NCBI RefSeq assembly: GCF_000308495.1
Contig: NZ_BAFU01000044.1
Span: 124,001-188,000, forward strand
Direction: 5' to 3'
Length of the DNA stretch: 64,000 nt
From: Nocardia brevicatena NBRC 12119
GTDB taxonomy: Bacteria > Actinomycetota > Actinomycetes > Mycobacteriales > Mycobacteriaceae
Made by a program: the position numbers and the translations under genes. Below are positions 1-7,755 of the stretch, in pieces. The notes under the pieces were generated by a model, which saw nothing but the letters and a program-made list of their open reading frames with translations, did not search any database and had not been told where the DNA came from. How positions within the stretch are numbered: the first letter of the stretch is position 1; every line of letters starts with the position of its first letter.

Positions 1-12
1 CGGAGTAATGCC

Positions 13-906
13 GTGACCGCGTCGTTGGATATCGTTCGCGCGAAGTCCCCGAGCGATCTCGAGGTTCTGCTCGACCTGCTGGACCTCGAACAGACCGATG
101 ATGACGTGTTCGTCGGCCGGCACCCGGAGAAGGTGTGGAGCCGCACCTTCGGTGGGCAGTTGGTCGCGCAGGCCATCATGGCGGCGGGTCGCACGGTCGG
201 CGACCGCCCGATTCACGCGGTGAACGCCCATTTCGTGCGCGGCGGGGATGTGAAGCAGCCGATCGAGTACCGGGTGGACCGGCACCGCGACGGTCGCGCC
301 TTCGCCAACCGCACGGTTACCGCGAGCCAGGACGGGCAGGAGCTGTTCGTCATGCTGGCCGCGTTCCAGGATTGGGGCAAGGGCCTCGAACACGCGCACG
401 ACCGGCCGGAGGTGCCCGACCCGGAGACGCTGCCCCGCGTGGAGGAGAGCTTCCAGGGATTCGAGGACAAACTGGAGATGTTCGTCAAGGCGCCGCGTCC
501 GATCGATATGCGGTACACGAACGATCCGGCCTGGATTCTGAAGGGCACGGGGGAGCGGCTCAACCACAACCGGGTGTGGATGCGCGCCGACGGTACCCTG
601 CCCGATGATCCGCTCGTCCATGTCGCGGCGCTGGGCTATTCGTCCGACACCACGGTGCTGGACTCGATCATCACCACCCACGGCCTGTCCTGGGGCCTGG
701 ACCGGATCGTGGCGGCCACGGTGAATCATTCCATCTGGTTCCACCGCCCGTTCCGTTTCGACGAATGGGCCCTGTACTGCACCGAATCACCGGTCGCCGC
801 GGGCTCGCGTGGTCTGGCCACGGGCCGCTTCTACTCACGCGGTGGGGACCTGTTGGCCACCACCGTGCAAGAGGGTCTGATCCGGCACTTTCCATCCCGG
901 CACTGA
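13..906 (+). CDS. tesB: Acyl-CoA thioesterase II (TesB family)
   Basis: Predicted to hydrolyse acyl-CoA thioesters to free fatty acid and CoA in the cytoplasm. The 297-residue product has the double hot-dog layout of TesB: an N-terminal half with the pattern TFGGQLVAQA (about residues 47-56) and HAVNAHFVRGG (about 68-78), and a C-terminal half with LGYSSDTTVLDS and WFHRPFRFDEW, typical of the second hot-dog. Length matches the family (about 280-300). The GTG start at 13 is preceded by GGAG at 2-5 with 7 nt spacing. M. tuberculosis carries tesB1 a few genes upstream of pdtaR, so the location fits the conserved neighbourhood. Substrate range cannot be read from sequence. Confidence 0.93.
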   Translation: MTASLDIVRAKSPSDLEVLLDLLDLEQTDDDVFVGRHPEKVWSRTFGGQLVAQAIMAAGRTVGDRPIHAVNAHFVRGGDVKQPIEYRVDRHRDGRAFANRTVTASQDGQELFVMLAAFQDWGKGLEHAHDRPEVPDPETLPRVEESFQGFEDKLEMFVKAPRPIDMRYTNDPAWILKGTGERLNHNRVWMRADGTLPDDPLVHVAALGYSSDTTVLDSIITTHGLSWGLDRIVAATVNHSIWFHRPFRFDEWALYCTESPVAAGSRGLATGRFYSRGGDLLATTVQEGLIRHFPSRH

Positions 907-931
907 CCGGCGTCCCGTTCCGGGGCGCCGG
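907..931. terminator. Stem-loop between convergent tesB and 943-1347 gene
   Basis: A 10-bp stem (907-916 with 922-931, one G-T pair) with a 5-nt loop starts right after the tesB stop codon. The next gene ends on the opposite strand at 943, so it can serve both directions. There is no U-tract. Confidence 0.6.
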
Positions 932-942
932 CCGGCGACCGG

Positions 943-1347
943 TCAGATCGGTTCGGGGATGGGCTCCCGGTCGGTATCGATACGCTGCCGGGCGCTGATG
1001 GTGAACGGGACGCCGGTCGCCGCGGCGTCGAGGCCCGCGGTGAGCCGGCGTTCCAGTGTCGTCATATCGGTATCGGTGAGTTCGGCGGGGTCACCCACCA
1101 GCCCCAGTGCGATCTCGTAGGTAGCACGCCCGTCCGGGTCACGGTCGGGGTTGTGGCGGCGCCACCGGGTGTCGAATTCCCGGTGACGAGGATCGTCGTC
1201 GGCGACCGGGAGGGTGAACCGCCAGGCGAAGATATCGCGGTCGGACAGGTGGTCGTCCAATGCCGTGCAGACGGTGGCGACAATCCGTTGGAGCGTTTCC
1301 GGTGTCACGTAAACATGAAGCGAAACATCCGAAATGCGTTTCGGCAT
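943..1347 (-). CDS. Hypothetical protein, 134 aa
   Basis: I do not recognise the family. The product is 134 residues, acidic and charged, without signal peptide or membrane segment. The N-terminus (SDVSLHVYVTPETLQRIV) suggests alternating strands and a helix, and the middle (LSDRDIFAWRFTLPVADDDPRH) reads like a compact cytoplasmic domain. It is convergent with tesB, with a stem-loop in the 36-bp gap. The ATG at 1347 is the first start in the frame. Codon usage looks normal for the window (third position GC-rich), which supports it being a gene. Confidence 0.6.
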   Translation of the reverse strand: MPKRISDVSLHVYVTPETLQRIVATVCTALDDHLSDRDIFAWRFTLPVADDDPRHREFDTRWRRHNPDRDPDGRATYEIALGLVGDPAELTDTDMTTLERRLTAGLDAAATGVPFTISARQRIDTDREPIPEPI

Positions 1348-2099
1348 GCCTGATTCCTGTCGTGTGTCGAACCTTCAACGGCAGTGTGCTTCGTCGGGCA
1401 GTCTAGTGCCTTCCGGTGGCGCGAGTCAGGCGTACCGGCCTGCGTGCTGAGCCGACACCAATGCCGGCCACGGGGTGGGCGTGGTCGGACGCACTATCGG
1501 CTCGGCGCGGTCGGCCGCCGGACACGGAGGTTTCTCGATAGGCCGCAGGAGGGGGCCGGCCGGGATCCGTCGTTGTGCCGCGGCGTCGATGGGGGCAGTG
1601 GGTCCGCGCTGTGCCGTGGTCGGGCGCTGTGTCGTGGTCGCATGTCGGGCCCGGACCGCACGGCCGGCCACGGCTCGGTGTCGGGCCGTTCGTGTGCCGC
1701 GGGCCGCTGCCGCACAATCGGCCGCGTTGGCCCGGCGGGCCAGAATTGTGTACCCGGTTGCGATAGTGTGTCGGGAGTGTGTCGGGCCGGTGTTCCACGT
1801 GGGGTCGTGGCTCCGCGACAGACCGCGGTTCGGAAAAGGCCAGGCCGAGCAGCAGCGGTCGCAGAGCCTCGGTGATCCGGTCACCGACTTCGCAGTAGGC
1901 GGCGGCGGACGGCCGACCGGATCGGCGATGTTTTCCACCCCCGCCCGCGACAGATCGTCCCGGGCGGCGTGCAGTCCGGCGGTGGTGCGGGTGGGGGTCG
2001 GTCTCGTCGTGTGATGCCGTGGACCGGGGTGCCGGTACCGCAACGACCCCGCGAGTCGATGCTCGTGAATGTGGTGTGCGGTAGCGGGAGAATAGGGGT
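1348..2099. other. Intergenic region, 0.75 kb, no convincing gene
   Basis: Open frames exist on both strands but give low-complexity Arg/Ala/Pro-rich translations typical of shadow frames in GC-rich DNA. On the minus strand around 1820-2010 two adjoining frames read like protein (about RDDLSRAGVENIADPVGR, then YCEVGDRITEALRPLLLG) and join only across a frameshift, so a decayed minus-strand gene is possible. I see no promoter or stable terminator here. Confidence 0.4.
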
Positions 2100-2456
2100 A
2101 TGGATCTTCGTGCTCACGCAGATGCATGGTTGACGGCGTGGAACGCGCGCGATCTCGATGCCATCATGGCCTGCTACTCCGATGACGTGGAGTTCGTGGC
2201 TTCGACCGTCACGCGGCGTTGGGGTCGTCCGGATGGGCGTCTGCACGGCAAGGCCGAACTGCGCAGGCATTTCGAGTCCGGGTTGGCTCTCGCGCCGAAT
2301 CTGGTGTTCACCGAAGAGGCGCTGTTGACTCGACCGGGTGGGTACGCGCTGCTGTACCGGCGGGACAACGGCAACCGTGTTCTCGATGTCGTGGAGCTCG
2401 ATCGGCTCGGTCGCGCAGCCTCCGTCCGGGCGTTCTACGAGTACGACCAGCAGTAG
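2100..2456 (+). CDS. SnoaL-like / NTF2-like fold protein
   Basis: A 118-residue protein of the SnoaL-like polyketide-cyclase/NTF2 superfamily. The opening helix and loop (HADAWLTAWNARDLDAIMACYSDDVEF, residues 5-32) are the classic start of this fold, followed by a short helix (GKAELRRHFESGL) and four strands ending at FYEYDQQ. Members bind small hydrophobic ligands or act as isomerases, hydrolases or limonene-epoxide-type enzymes; the substrate here is unknown. No signal peptide. The ATG at 2100 is used; GGGAG lies about 10 nt upstream. It stands alone, with the tRNA-Leu gene on the opposite strand downstream. Confidence 0.82.
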   Translation: MDLRAHADAWLTAWNARDLDAIMACYSDDVEFVASTVTRRWGRPDGRLHGKAELRRHFESGLALAPNLVFTEEALLTRPGGYALLYRRDNGNRVLDVVELDRLGRAASVRAFYEYDQQ

Positions 2457-2674
2457 AGCGCGTGACAGCGTCGGTTGGCGTGATGCCGGCTCGGGAAGAC
2501 GCCGGACATTCGGCGCGGCCAGGTCACCCGATCGGAACCACAGCCGGTGAACCGGGCAGGGAATCGGTGAGCCGAAGTCGACGGCGGGAGGCCGGGCCGG
2601 ACACGGCTGCTGCGAACTATCCGCGGCCTGGGTAAGGCAACGGGATGGGGTCGTCGGCAAAATGCCTGTTCACC

Positions 2675-2761
2675 TGGTGCCGAGTGTGGGACTCGAACCC
2701 ACACGCCCTTTCGGGCAACGGTTTTTGAGACCGTCGCGTCTGCCAGTTCCGCCAACTCGGC
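2675..2761 (-). tRNA. tRNA-Leu, anticodon CAA
   Basis: Read on the minus strand, the 5' end starts GCCGAGTTGG and pairs as a 7-bp acceptor stem with the 3' arm; the T-arm contains GGTTCGAGTCC. The anticodon stem ACGGT/ACCGT encloses a CTCAAAA loop, giving anticodon CAA (plus strand 2725-2727) for UUG codons. A variable arm with CCCGAAAGGG marks a class II tRNA, as expected for leucine. The CCA end is encoded (plus-strand TGG at 2675-2677). Length is 84 nt plus CCA. Confidence 0.97.
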
Positions 2762-2983
2762 GCACCGGGTGCTCATGATAGCCGGTGTGGAGGCCGTTTA
2801 CCGAATGGGCGTCCCCGCGGAGTGATGATCCCGGAGTTTACGCAGGGTATATGCGGTGCGTGCCGGGGTGAACGGTAGTCTCTATGGCACTCGATCGTGT
2901 GGCGGCGGATCGTCGGCCGGGTTTTCTGGTCGGGTCCGCGTCCGTTGTGTCGGGACAGGCATCGGAACCAGAGGGGTCTAGCT

Positions 2984-3580
2984 ATGAGCAGTACTGCGAA
3001 CGCCGGGGCGAAGCGTGTCGTCGTCGCCGAGGACGAGGCGTTGATCCGGATGGACCTGGTGGAGATGCTGACCGAGGAGGGCTACCAGGTCGTGGGGGAG
3101 GCCGGTGACGGCCAGCAGGCGGTCGACCTGGCGACGGAACTACGCCCGGACCTGGTGATCATGGACGTGAAGATGCCACGCCGGGACGGGATCGACGCCG
3201 CCGCCGAGATCGCTTCGAAACGTATTGCGCCCGTGGTGATCCTGACGGCGTTCAGCCAGCGTGACCTGGTGGAGCGGGCGCGTGACGCGGGGGCCATGGC
3301 GTATCTGGTGAAACCGTTCACGAAATCGGATCTGGTGCCCGCTATCGAATTGGCGGCCAGTCGTTTTCACGAGATCACCGCATTGGAGACCGAAGTCGCC
3401 ACACTTGCCGAGCGATTGGAGACCCGCAAACTCGTGGAGCGGGCCAAGGGTGTGCTGATGCAGACGCAGGGGCTGTCCGAACCGCAGGCGTTCAAGTGGA
3501 TTCAGCGCACGGCCATGGACCGGCGGACCACCATGAAAGCGGTCGCCGAAGTCGTCCTGGAGAACCTCGCGCCGCAGTGA
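2984..3580 (+). CDS. pdtaR: PdtaR-type response regulator with ANTAR output domain
   Basis: A two-component response regulator whose output is an RNA-binding ANTAR domain that acts by antitermination. The receiver domain (about 1-125) shows the acidic pair EDE near residue 17, the phospho-acceptor Asp61 in IMDVKMP, and VKPF. The ANTAR domain occupies about 135-195 (RKLVERAKGVLMQTQGLSEPQAFKWIQ). The product is 198 aa, close to M. tuberculosis Rv1626 (205 aa), the partner of histidine kinase PdtaS; the kinase is not in this window. The frame is open back to 2897, but the ATG at 2984 has a purine-rich GAGGGG site upstream and gives the conserved N-terminus. Confidence 0.95.
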   Translation: MSSTANAGAKRVVVAEDEALIRMDLVEMLTEEGYQVVGEAGDGQQAVDLATELRPDLVIMDVKMPRRDGIDAAAEIASKRIAPVVILTAFSQRDLVERARDAGAMAYLVKPFTKSDLVPAIELAASRFHEITALETEVATLAERLETRKLVERAKGVLMQTQGLSEPQAFKWIQRTAMDRRTTMKAVAEVVLENLAPQ

Positions 3581-3587
3581 CGCCGGT

Positions 3588-3608
3588 CGTTCCCGCGATG
3601 CGGGGACG
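3588..3608 (+). terminator. Stem-loop after pdtaR
   Basis: A 9-bp stem (3588-3596 with 3600-3608, one G-T pair) with a GAT triloop begins 7 nt after the pdtaR stop codon. It has no U-tract. Confidence 0.5.
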
Positions 3609-3663
3609 AGGCTGCGCCGGGGCGGGGTGGGTGTCGGCCGCCCGGGCTGTCGGGGGTGGTCCC

Positions 3664-3669
3664 TAGACT
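3664..3669 (+). promoter_or_regulatory. -10 hexamer TAGACT of polA (leaderless arrangement)
   Basis: TAGACT ends 7 nt before the GTG start of polA at 3677, so transcription should begin at or next to the start codon. No good -35 hexamer is seen, as is common for leaderless actinobacterial promoters. Confidence 0.55.
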
Positions 3670-3676
3670 CTCGGAT

Positions 3677-6436
3677 GTGACCCCACCGACCGCCCGGCAA
3701 CCAGCAGCGCAGCCCACCTCCACCGGCGTCGTCTCCGAGGCGCCCGATATTTCCGGGGAGCGGCCCACCCTGCTGCTACTGGACGGCCATTCGCTGGCCT
3801 ACCGCGCGTTCTACGCGCTGCCCGCGGAGAACTTCAAAACGGTCACCGGCCAGACCACCAACGCGGTGTACGGGTTCACCGCCATGTTGATCAACCTGCT
3901 GCGCGACGAACAGCCCACGCATGTGGCCGCCGCCTTCGACGTCTCCCGGCAGACCTTCCGTGTGGAGCGATACCCGGAGTACAAGGCCAACCGCCTGACG
4001 ACCCCCGACGAGTTCCGCGGCCAGGTCGAGCTCACCAAGGACGTGCTGGGCGCGCTCGGTATCCCGGTGCTGGCGGTGGCGGGCTACGAGGCCGACGATG
4101 TGATCGCCACCCTCGCCGGCCAGGCGGTGCCCCAGGGTTACCGGGTGCTCATCGTCACCGGCGACCGTGATTCCATCCAGCTGGTCAACGACGATGTCAC
4201 CGTGCTGTACCCGCGCAAGGGCGTCTCGGACCTGACCCGGTTCACACCGGAGGCGGTGGAGGCCAAATACGGGCTGACACCGGTCCAGTATCCGGATTTC
4301 GCGGCGCTGCGCGGTGACCCGAGCGACAACCTGCCCGGTATCCCCGGGGTGGGGGAGAAGACCGCCACCAAATGGATTCGCGAATACGGTGATCTGAACA
4401 CCCTCATCGACCGGGTCGACGAGGTGCGTGGCAAGGTCGGCGACTCGCTGCGCGCCAATCTGAGCAGTGTGGTGCTCAACCGTCAGCTCACCGAGATGGT
4501 GCGCGATGTTCCGCTGCCCTACACCCCCGCTCAGCTGGCCCGGGGGCCCTGGGACCGTGATCGTATCCACCGGCTGTTCGACGACCTGGAATTCCGGGTG
4601 CTGCGCGACCGGCTGTTCGAAACCCTCGCCGCGCCCACGCCGGAAGCCGAGGCCGGTTTCCGGATCAGCGGTCAGGCCCTCACCCCGGGAAGTGTCGCCG
4701 ACTGGCTGGCCGAACACGCGAAACCCGGTGCGCGCCACGGGATCTCGGTATCCGGCAGTGGGTCGCCCGGCCGCGGCGATATCCGTGCGCTCGCTCTCGC
4801 CGCCGCCGACGGCGAGGGCGCCTACCTCGATATCGTCGCGCTGACTCCCGAGGACGAGGCGGCCCTCGGTACCTGGCTGGCCGACCCGGACGTCCACAAG
4901 GCGCTGCATGAGGCCAAGTCCGCCGTCCATGCACTACGCGGGCGCGGGTGGACTCTGTGCGGAGTCACCAGCGATACCGCCCTGGCCGCTTATCTGGTCC
5001 GCCCCGGCCAGCGCAGTTTCGACCTGGAAGACCTCTCCCTGCGCTATCTGAGCCGGGAACTGCGCACCGACACGGACGAGACGCCACAGCTGTCGCTGCT
5101 CGACGAGGAGGACGCCGCCGACACCCGGCTCGCCGAGGGGGAGATGTTGCGTGCCCGCGCCGTCGCCGACCTCGCCGACGCGCTCGATGAGGAACTGGCG
5201 AATATCGAATCCACCGCGCTGCTGCGCGAGATGGAACTGCCGCTGTTCGAGGTACTGGCCACCCTGGAGGATGCCGGTATCGCCGTCGATATCGACCGGT
5301 TGGAGGCGCTGCAGCGGCAATTCGCGGACAAGGTCGCCGAGGCGGCGAACGCGGCCTACGTCGTGATCGGCAAGCAGATCAACCTGGGATCGCCGAAACA
5401 GCTGCAGGTGGTGCTGTTCGACGAGCTCGATATGCCGAAGACCAAACGCACCAAAACCGGATACACCACCGACGCCGACGCCCTGGAATCGCTGTACGAG
5501 AAAACCGAGCATCCGTTCCTGGCGCATCTGCTGGCCCACCGCGACGCCACCCGCCTCAAGGTGACCGTGGACGGCCTGCTCAAATCGGTCGCCGACAACG
5601 GCCGCATCCACACCACCTTCAACCAGACCATCGCCGCCACCGGCCGGCTGTCGTCCACCGAACCGAACCTGCAGAACATCCCTATCCGCACCGACACCGG
5701 CCGAATGATCCGGGATACGTTCGTGGTCGGACCCGGCTACGAATCGCTGATGACCGCCGACTACAGCCAGATCGAGATGCGGATCATGGCGCACCTGTCC
5801 GGCGACGAGGGCCTCATCGAGGCCTTCAATTCGGGGGAGGACCTGCACAGCTTCGTCGCCTCCAAGGCGTTCGACATCCCGATATCCGAGGTGCACCCGG
5901 AAATGCGCCGCCGTATCAAGGCGATGTCCTACGGCCTGGCGTACGGTCTGAGCTCCTATGGCCTGTCCACGCAGCTGAAGATCAGCACGCAAGAGGCCAA
6001 GGAACAGATGGACATCTACTTCGCCCGCTTCGGCGGTATCCGCGACTATCTGCACGAGGTGGTCGAACAGGCCCGCAAGGTCGGCTACACCCAGACCCTC
6101 TTCGGTCGCCGCCGCTACCTGCCCGACCTGGACCACAGCAACCGCCAGCGGCGCGAGGCCGCCGAGCGCATGGCCCTCAATGCCCCCATCCAGGGCACCG
6201 CCGCCGATATCATCAAGGTGGCGATGATCAATGTGCACAAGGCCATCGTCGACGCGGGACTGCGCTCACGCATGCTGCTGCAGATCCACGACGAGCTGGT
6301 GTTCGAGGTCGCTCCCGGCGAACGCGAGGCCCTGGAGGCCTTGGCGCGTGAGCAGATGTCCTCCGCCATCGAACTCTCGGTTCCGTTGGACGTCTCGGTC
6401 GGCACCGGCCCCAGCTGGGACGCCGCCGCGCACTGA
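3677..6436 (+). CDS. polA: DNA polymerase I
   Basis: Fills gaps in repair and removes RNA primers during replication. The 919-residue product has an N-terminal 5'-3' exonuclease domain (about 30-320; LLLLDGHSLAYRAFY, GYEADDVIATLA, GDRDSIQLV, GDPSDNLPGIPGVGEKTA), a middle domain resembling the 3'-5' exonuclease but without its metal-binding acidic residues, as in mycobacterial Pol I, and the polymerase domain with motif A (ADYSQIEMRIMAHLS), motif B (RRRIKAMSYGLAYGLS) and motif C (QIHDELVFEV). The frame is open from 3656; I chose GTG 3677 because the TAGACT hexamer sits 7 nt before it. Gene order pdtaR-polA-rpsA is as in mycobacteria. Confidence 0.97.
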   Translation: MTPPTARQPAAQPTSTGVVSEAPDISGERPTLLLLDGHSLAYRAFYALPAENFKTVTGQTTNAVYGFTAMLINLLRDEQPTHVAAAFDVSRQTFRVERYPEYKANRLTTPDEFRGQVELTKDVLGALGIPVLAVAGYEADDVIATLAGQAVPQGYRVLIVTGDRDSIQLVNDDVTVLYPRKGVSDLTRFTPEAVEAKYGLTPVQYPDFAALRGDPSDNLPGIPGVGEKTATKWIREYGDLNTLIDRVDEVRGKVGDSLRANLSSVVLNRQLTEMVRDVPLPYTPAQLARGPWDRDRIHRLFDDLEFRVLRDRLFETLAAPTPEAEAGFRISGQALTPGSVADWLAEHAKPGARHGISVSGSGSPGRGDIRALALAAADGEGAYLDIVALTPEDEAALGTWLADPDVHKALHEAKSAVHALRGRGWTLCGVTSDTALAAYLVRPGQRSFDLEDLSLRYLSRELRTDTDETPQLSLLDEEDAADTRLAEGEMLRARAVADLADALDEELANIESTALLREMELPLFEVLATLEDAGIAVDIDRLEALQRQFADKVAEAANAAYVVIGKQINLGSPKQLQVVLFDELDMPKTKRTKTGYTTDADALESLYEKTEHPFLAHLLAHRDATRLKVTVDGLLKSVADNGRIHTTFNQTIAATGRLSSTEPNLQNIPIRTDTGRMIRDTFVVGPGYESLMTADYSQIEMRIMAHLSGDEGLIEAFNSGEDLHSFVASKAFDIPISEVHPEMRRRIKAMSYGLAYGLSSYGLSTQLKISTQEAKEQMDIYFARFGGIRDYLHEVVEQARKVGYTQTLFGRRRYLPDLDHSNRQRREAAERMALNAPIQGTAADIIKVAMINVHKAIVDAGLRSRMLLQIHDELVFEVAPGEREALEALAREQMSSAIELSVPLDVSVGTGPSWDAAAH

Positions 6437-6595
6437 GTTGTTTGGCCGCGCCTTCGGCGCGGCGTGTTCGCGGCCCTCTGGTGTCTCGTGTTTCCGCACC
6501 CCGAGACTTGTGCCCTGTTGTTTGGCCCGCGCGTTCGCGCAGGCGTGTTCGCGGCCCTCTGGTGTCTCGTGTTTCCGCACCCCGAGACTTGTGCC
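6437..6595. repeat. Tandem pair of ~80-bp palindrome-headed repeats after polA
   Basis: Two copies, 6437-6514 and 6517-6595, follow directly after the polA stop. Positions 6461-6514 and 6542-6595 are identical over 54 bp with an 81-bp period. Each copy starts with GTTGTTTGGCC followed by a small GC palindrome; in copy 1 (6445-6463) this is a perfect 8-bp stem with a TTC loop, in copy 2 the palindrome has diverged. A partial inverted third copy lies at 6599-6642. The frames across it are not gene-like. Confidence 0.85.
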
Positions 6596-6631
6596 TTCGG
6601 CACTGCGCTTCGGGGTGCGGAAACACGAGAC
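6564..6631. terminator. 22-bp perfect hairpin made by an inverted repeat copy
   Basis: Positions 6564-6585 pair perfectly with 6610-6631 (22 bp). The 24-nt loop holds a second small hairpin (GTGCC-TTC-GGCAC, 6591-6603). In RNA this is very stable and probably ends the polA transcript, although no U-run follows. Confidence 0.6.
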
Positions 6632-6642
6632 GGGCCGCGAAC

Positions 6643-6839
6643 GGGGTCGCGACGGCGCGACCCTCGACGGGGTGCGTGAGGTGGGGGTGTGGTCTGTTAT
6701 CGGTAGGTGATTTATTGGGGGTGTGGGGTGGGGGTGGAGATGGGGCGGGTGTGGCACGGGATGTTGAGTGGGGATGGGTGGGCGGCTGTGATCAGGGGAA
6801 ACGGTGCTTGCCGGGCGGGGAAACAGGGGGTGAATATGG
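6643..6839. other. G-rich non-coding stretch with quadruplex-type motif
   Basis: No gene is visible. The plus strand carries G-runs at 6717-6721, 6725-6728, 6730-6734 and 6742-6745, separated by loops of 3, 1 and 7 nt, with one more run at 6747-6749. This meets the usual intramolecular G-quadruplex pattern with four-G tracts. Confidence 0.55.
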
Positions 6840-6868
6840 TTGCTATCGGGATGCGAAGTCTTTATCCT
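6840..6868 (+). promoter_or_regulatory. Promoter TTGCTA-N17-TATCCT of the leader ORF
   Basis: A -35-like TTGCTA (6840-6845) and a -10 TATCCT (6863-6868) are 17 nt apart. The GTG of the leader ORF at 6876 begins 8 nt after the -10, predicting a leaderless transcript that reads through the leader into the LeuA-domain gene. Confidence 0.6.
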
Positions 6869-6875
6869 CGATCAC

Positions 6876-6989
6876 GTGCAGATTCCCGCCGACCCCCGTG
6901 CCGCGCTGAAGGTTGACCTCGGCAGCGTTGTACTTCCGCTCACCACCAGGGTGTCGGGTCGGCTACTGCTCGTAGTAACTCGCCCGTAG
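6876..6989 (+). CDS. Putative leader peptide with Leu-Leu-Leu-Val-Val run
   Basis: A 37-codon ORF that starts at GTG 6876 and ends at TAG 6987-6989. Its end reads SGRLLLVVTRP, with leucine codons CTA-CTG-CTC (6963-6971) followed by two GTA valine codons. An internal GTG at 6951 would give a 12-residue peptide with the same end. It lies about 100 bp upstream of a gene for a LeuA-type leucine-sensing domain. A cluster of branched-chain amino-acid codons placed before such a gene is the hallmark of ribosome-mediated attenuation; leaders of this kind are known before actinobacterial leuA and ilvB. Translation itself is inferred. Confidence 0.5.
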   Translation: MQIPADPRAALKVDLGSVVLPLTTRVSGRLLLVVTRP

Positions 6990-7022
6990 CGGGGTCTATC
7001 CGGACCGGCCCCTCGCTGCGGG
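6983..7022 (+). promoter_or_regulatory. Leader hairpin overlapping the leader-peptide stop codon
   Basis: Positions 6983-6994 pair with 7011-7022 (12 pairs, two of them G-T) around a 16-nt loop. The 5' arm contains the leader stop codon TAG, so ribosome position on the leader would control folding. No U-tract follows, so it may act on translation or through Rho instead of as an intrinsic terminator. Confidence 0.4.
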
Positions 7023-7086
7023 CTGTCGCTTGTTTGCTGGTCCCATCTGCCTACCGAAAACTATTCTTCGGGAAGACCCACGTGCC

Positions 7087-7521
7087 ATGACCATGCTGAC
7101 TCTGGACAGTAATGAATTCAACGCGTTCGCGCCGAGGAGCCTGCGGGCCGAGAGCGCGGACCTGACCCCTGCCCAATTCCACGACAAATACGGTGAATGC
7201 GCCGGCTCCATTCGACTCGGTGCCTGGTCGTCGACCGGTGACCGTAACGGTGCGTTCACCGCCACCCTCGAATTCGCCGGACGCGCGACCACCGTTGTCG
7301 CGGCCGGTAGCCCGGTGGCCGCCATGACCTCGGCCCTGTACGAGGCCGGCTATCCGGTCGAGATCCTGCAGTTCCACCAGCGCCGGACCGGCGAAGGCAC
7401 TGCGACCTATATGCAGTGCGAATTCGACGGGCGCCGTGGTTGGGGCGTCGCCCTGGCCTCCGACGGTGCGGAATCCTCGATGCGCGCCATGATCGCAAGT
7501 ATCAACCGACTCGGCGCTTGA
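7087..7521 (+). CDS. Stand-alone 2-isopropylmalate synthase regulatory (LeuA allosteric) domain protein
   Basis: The 144-residue protein resembles only the C-terminal leucine-binding domain of LeuA or homocitrate synthase. The diagnostic stretch runs from about residue 75: GSPVAAMTSALYEAGYPVEI, then FHQRRTGEGTATYMQCEF and RGWGVALASD, ending with a helix containing RAMIASINRL. The catalytic TIM barrel is absent. An N-terminal piece of about 50 residues includes FHDKYGE, similar to the segment that precedes this domain in LeuA. It may bind a branched-chain amino acid or partner with full LeuA; this is inference. ATG 7087 is chosen (ATG 7093 is also possible), with GGGAAG about 11 nt upstream. 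The leucine-rich leader upstream supports a link to branched-chain amino acids. Confidence 0.75.
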   Translation: MTMLTLDSNEFNAFAPRSLRAESADLTPAQFHDKYGECAGSIRLGAWSSTGDRNGAFTATLEFAGRATTVVAAGSPVAAMTSALYEAGYPVEILQFHQRRTGEGTATYMQCEFDGRRGWGVALASDGAESSMRAMIASINRLGA

Positions 7522-7680
7522 TTCGCTTCCGTCGTAACTATATGCGCGGCAATGTGTTTCGGTGGTAATGGCGGCGCGGACGACAGATCTCGGCCGAGCC
7601 GGGCGGCCGGCGGCGCGGCCGAGAACAGCGCCGGGGGTTCGAACCGCGAACCCCGAACGACGACGGTGTGACAGTGAACG

Positions 7681-7726
7681 ACGATGGCGGGCCGTTCACC
7701 TCGAAGGGTGAACGGCCCGCCATCGT
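7681..7726. terminator. 20-bp perfect stem between convergent genes
   Basis: Positions 7681-7700 and 7707-7726 are exact reverse complements (20 bp) around a 6-nt loop. It lies between the LeuA-domain gene (plus) and thioredoxin (minus, ending at 7756), so it can terminate both. There is no U-tract on either strand. Confidence 0.85.
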
Positions 7727-7755
7727 ACTGTCTGCTTCCGGGGCGTTTGTTCGGC

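Noticed and set aside
4934-6238. 434-codon minus-strand frame opposite polA
   Set aside because: Shadow of the polymerase domain; Gly/Val/Gln-rich with no recognisable fold.
6437-6642. Repeat block considered as a CRISPR array
   Set aside because: Copies are tandem with only 2 bp between them, one copy is inverted, and there are no spacers or cas genes.
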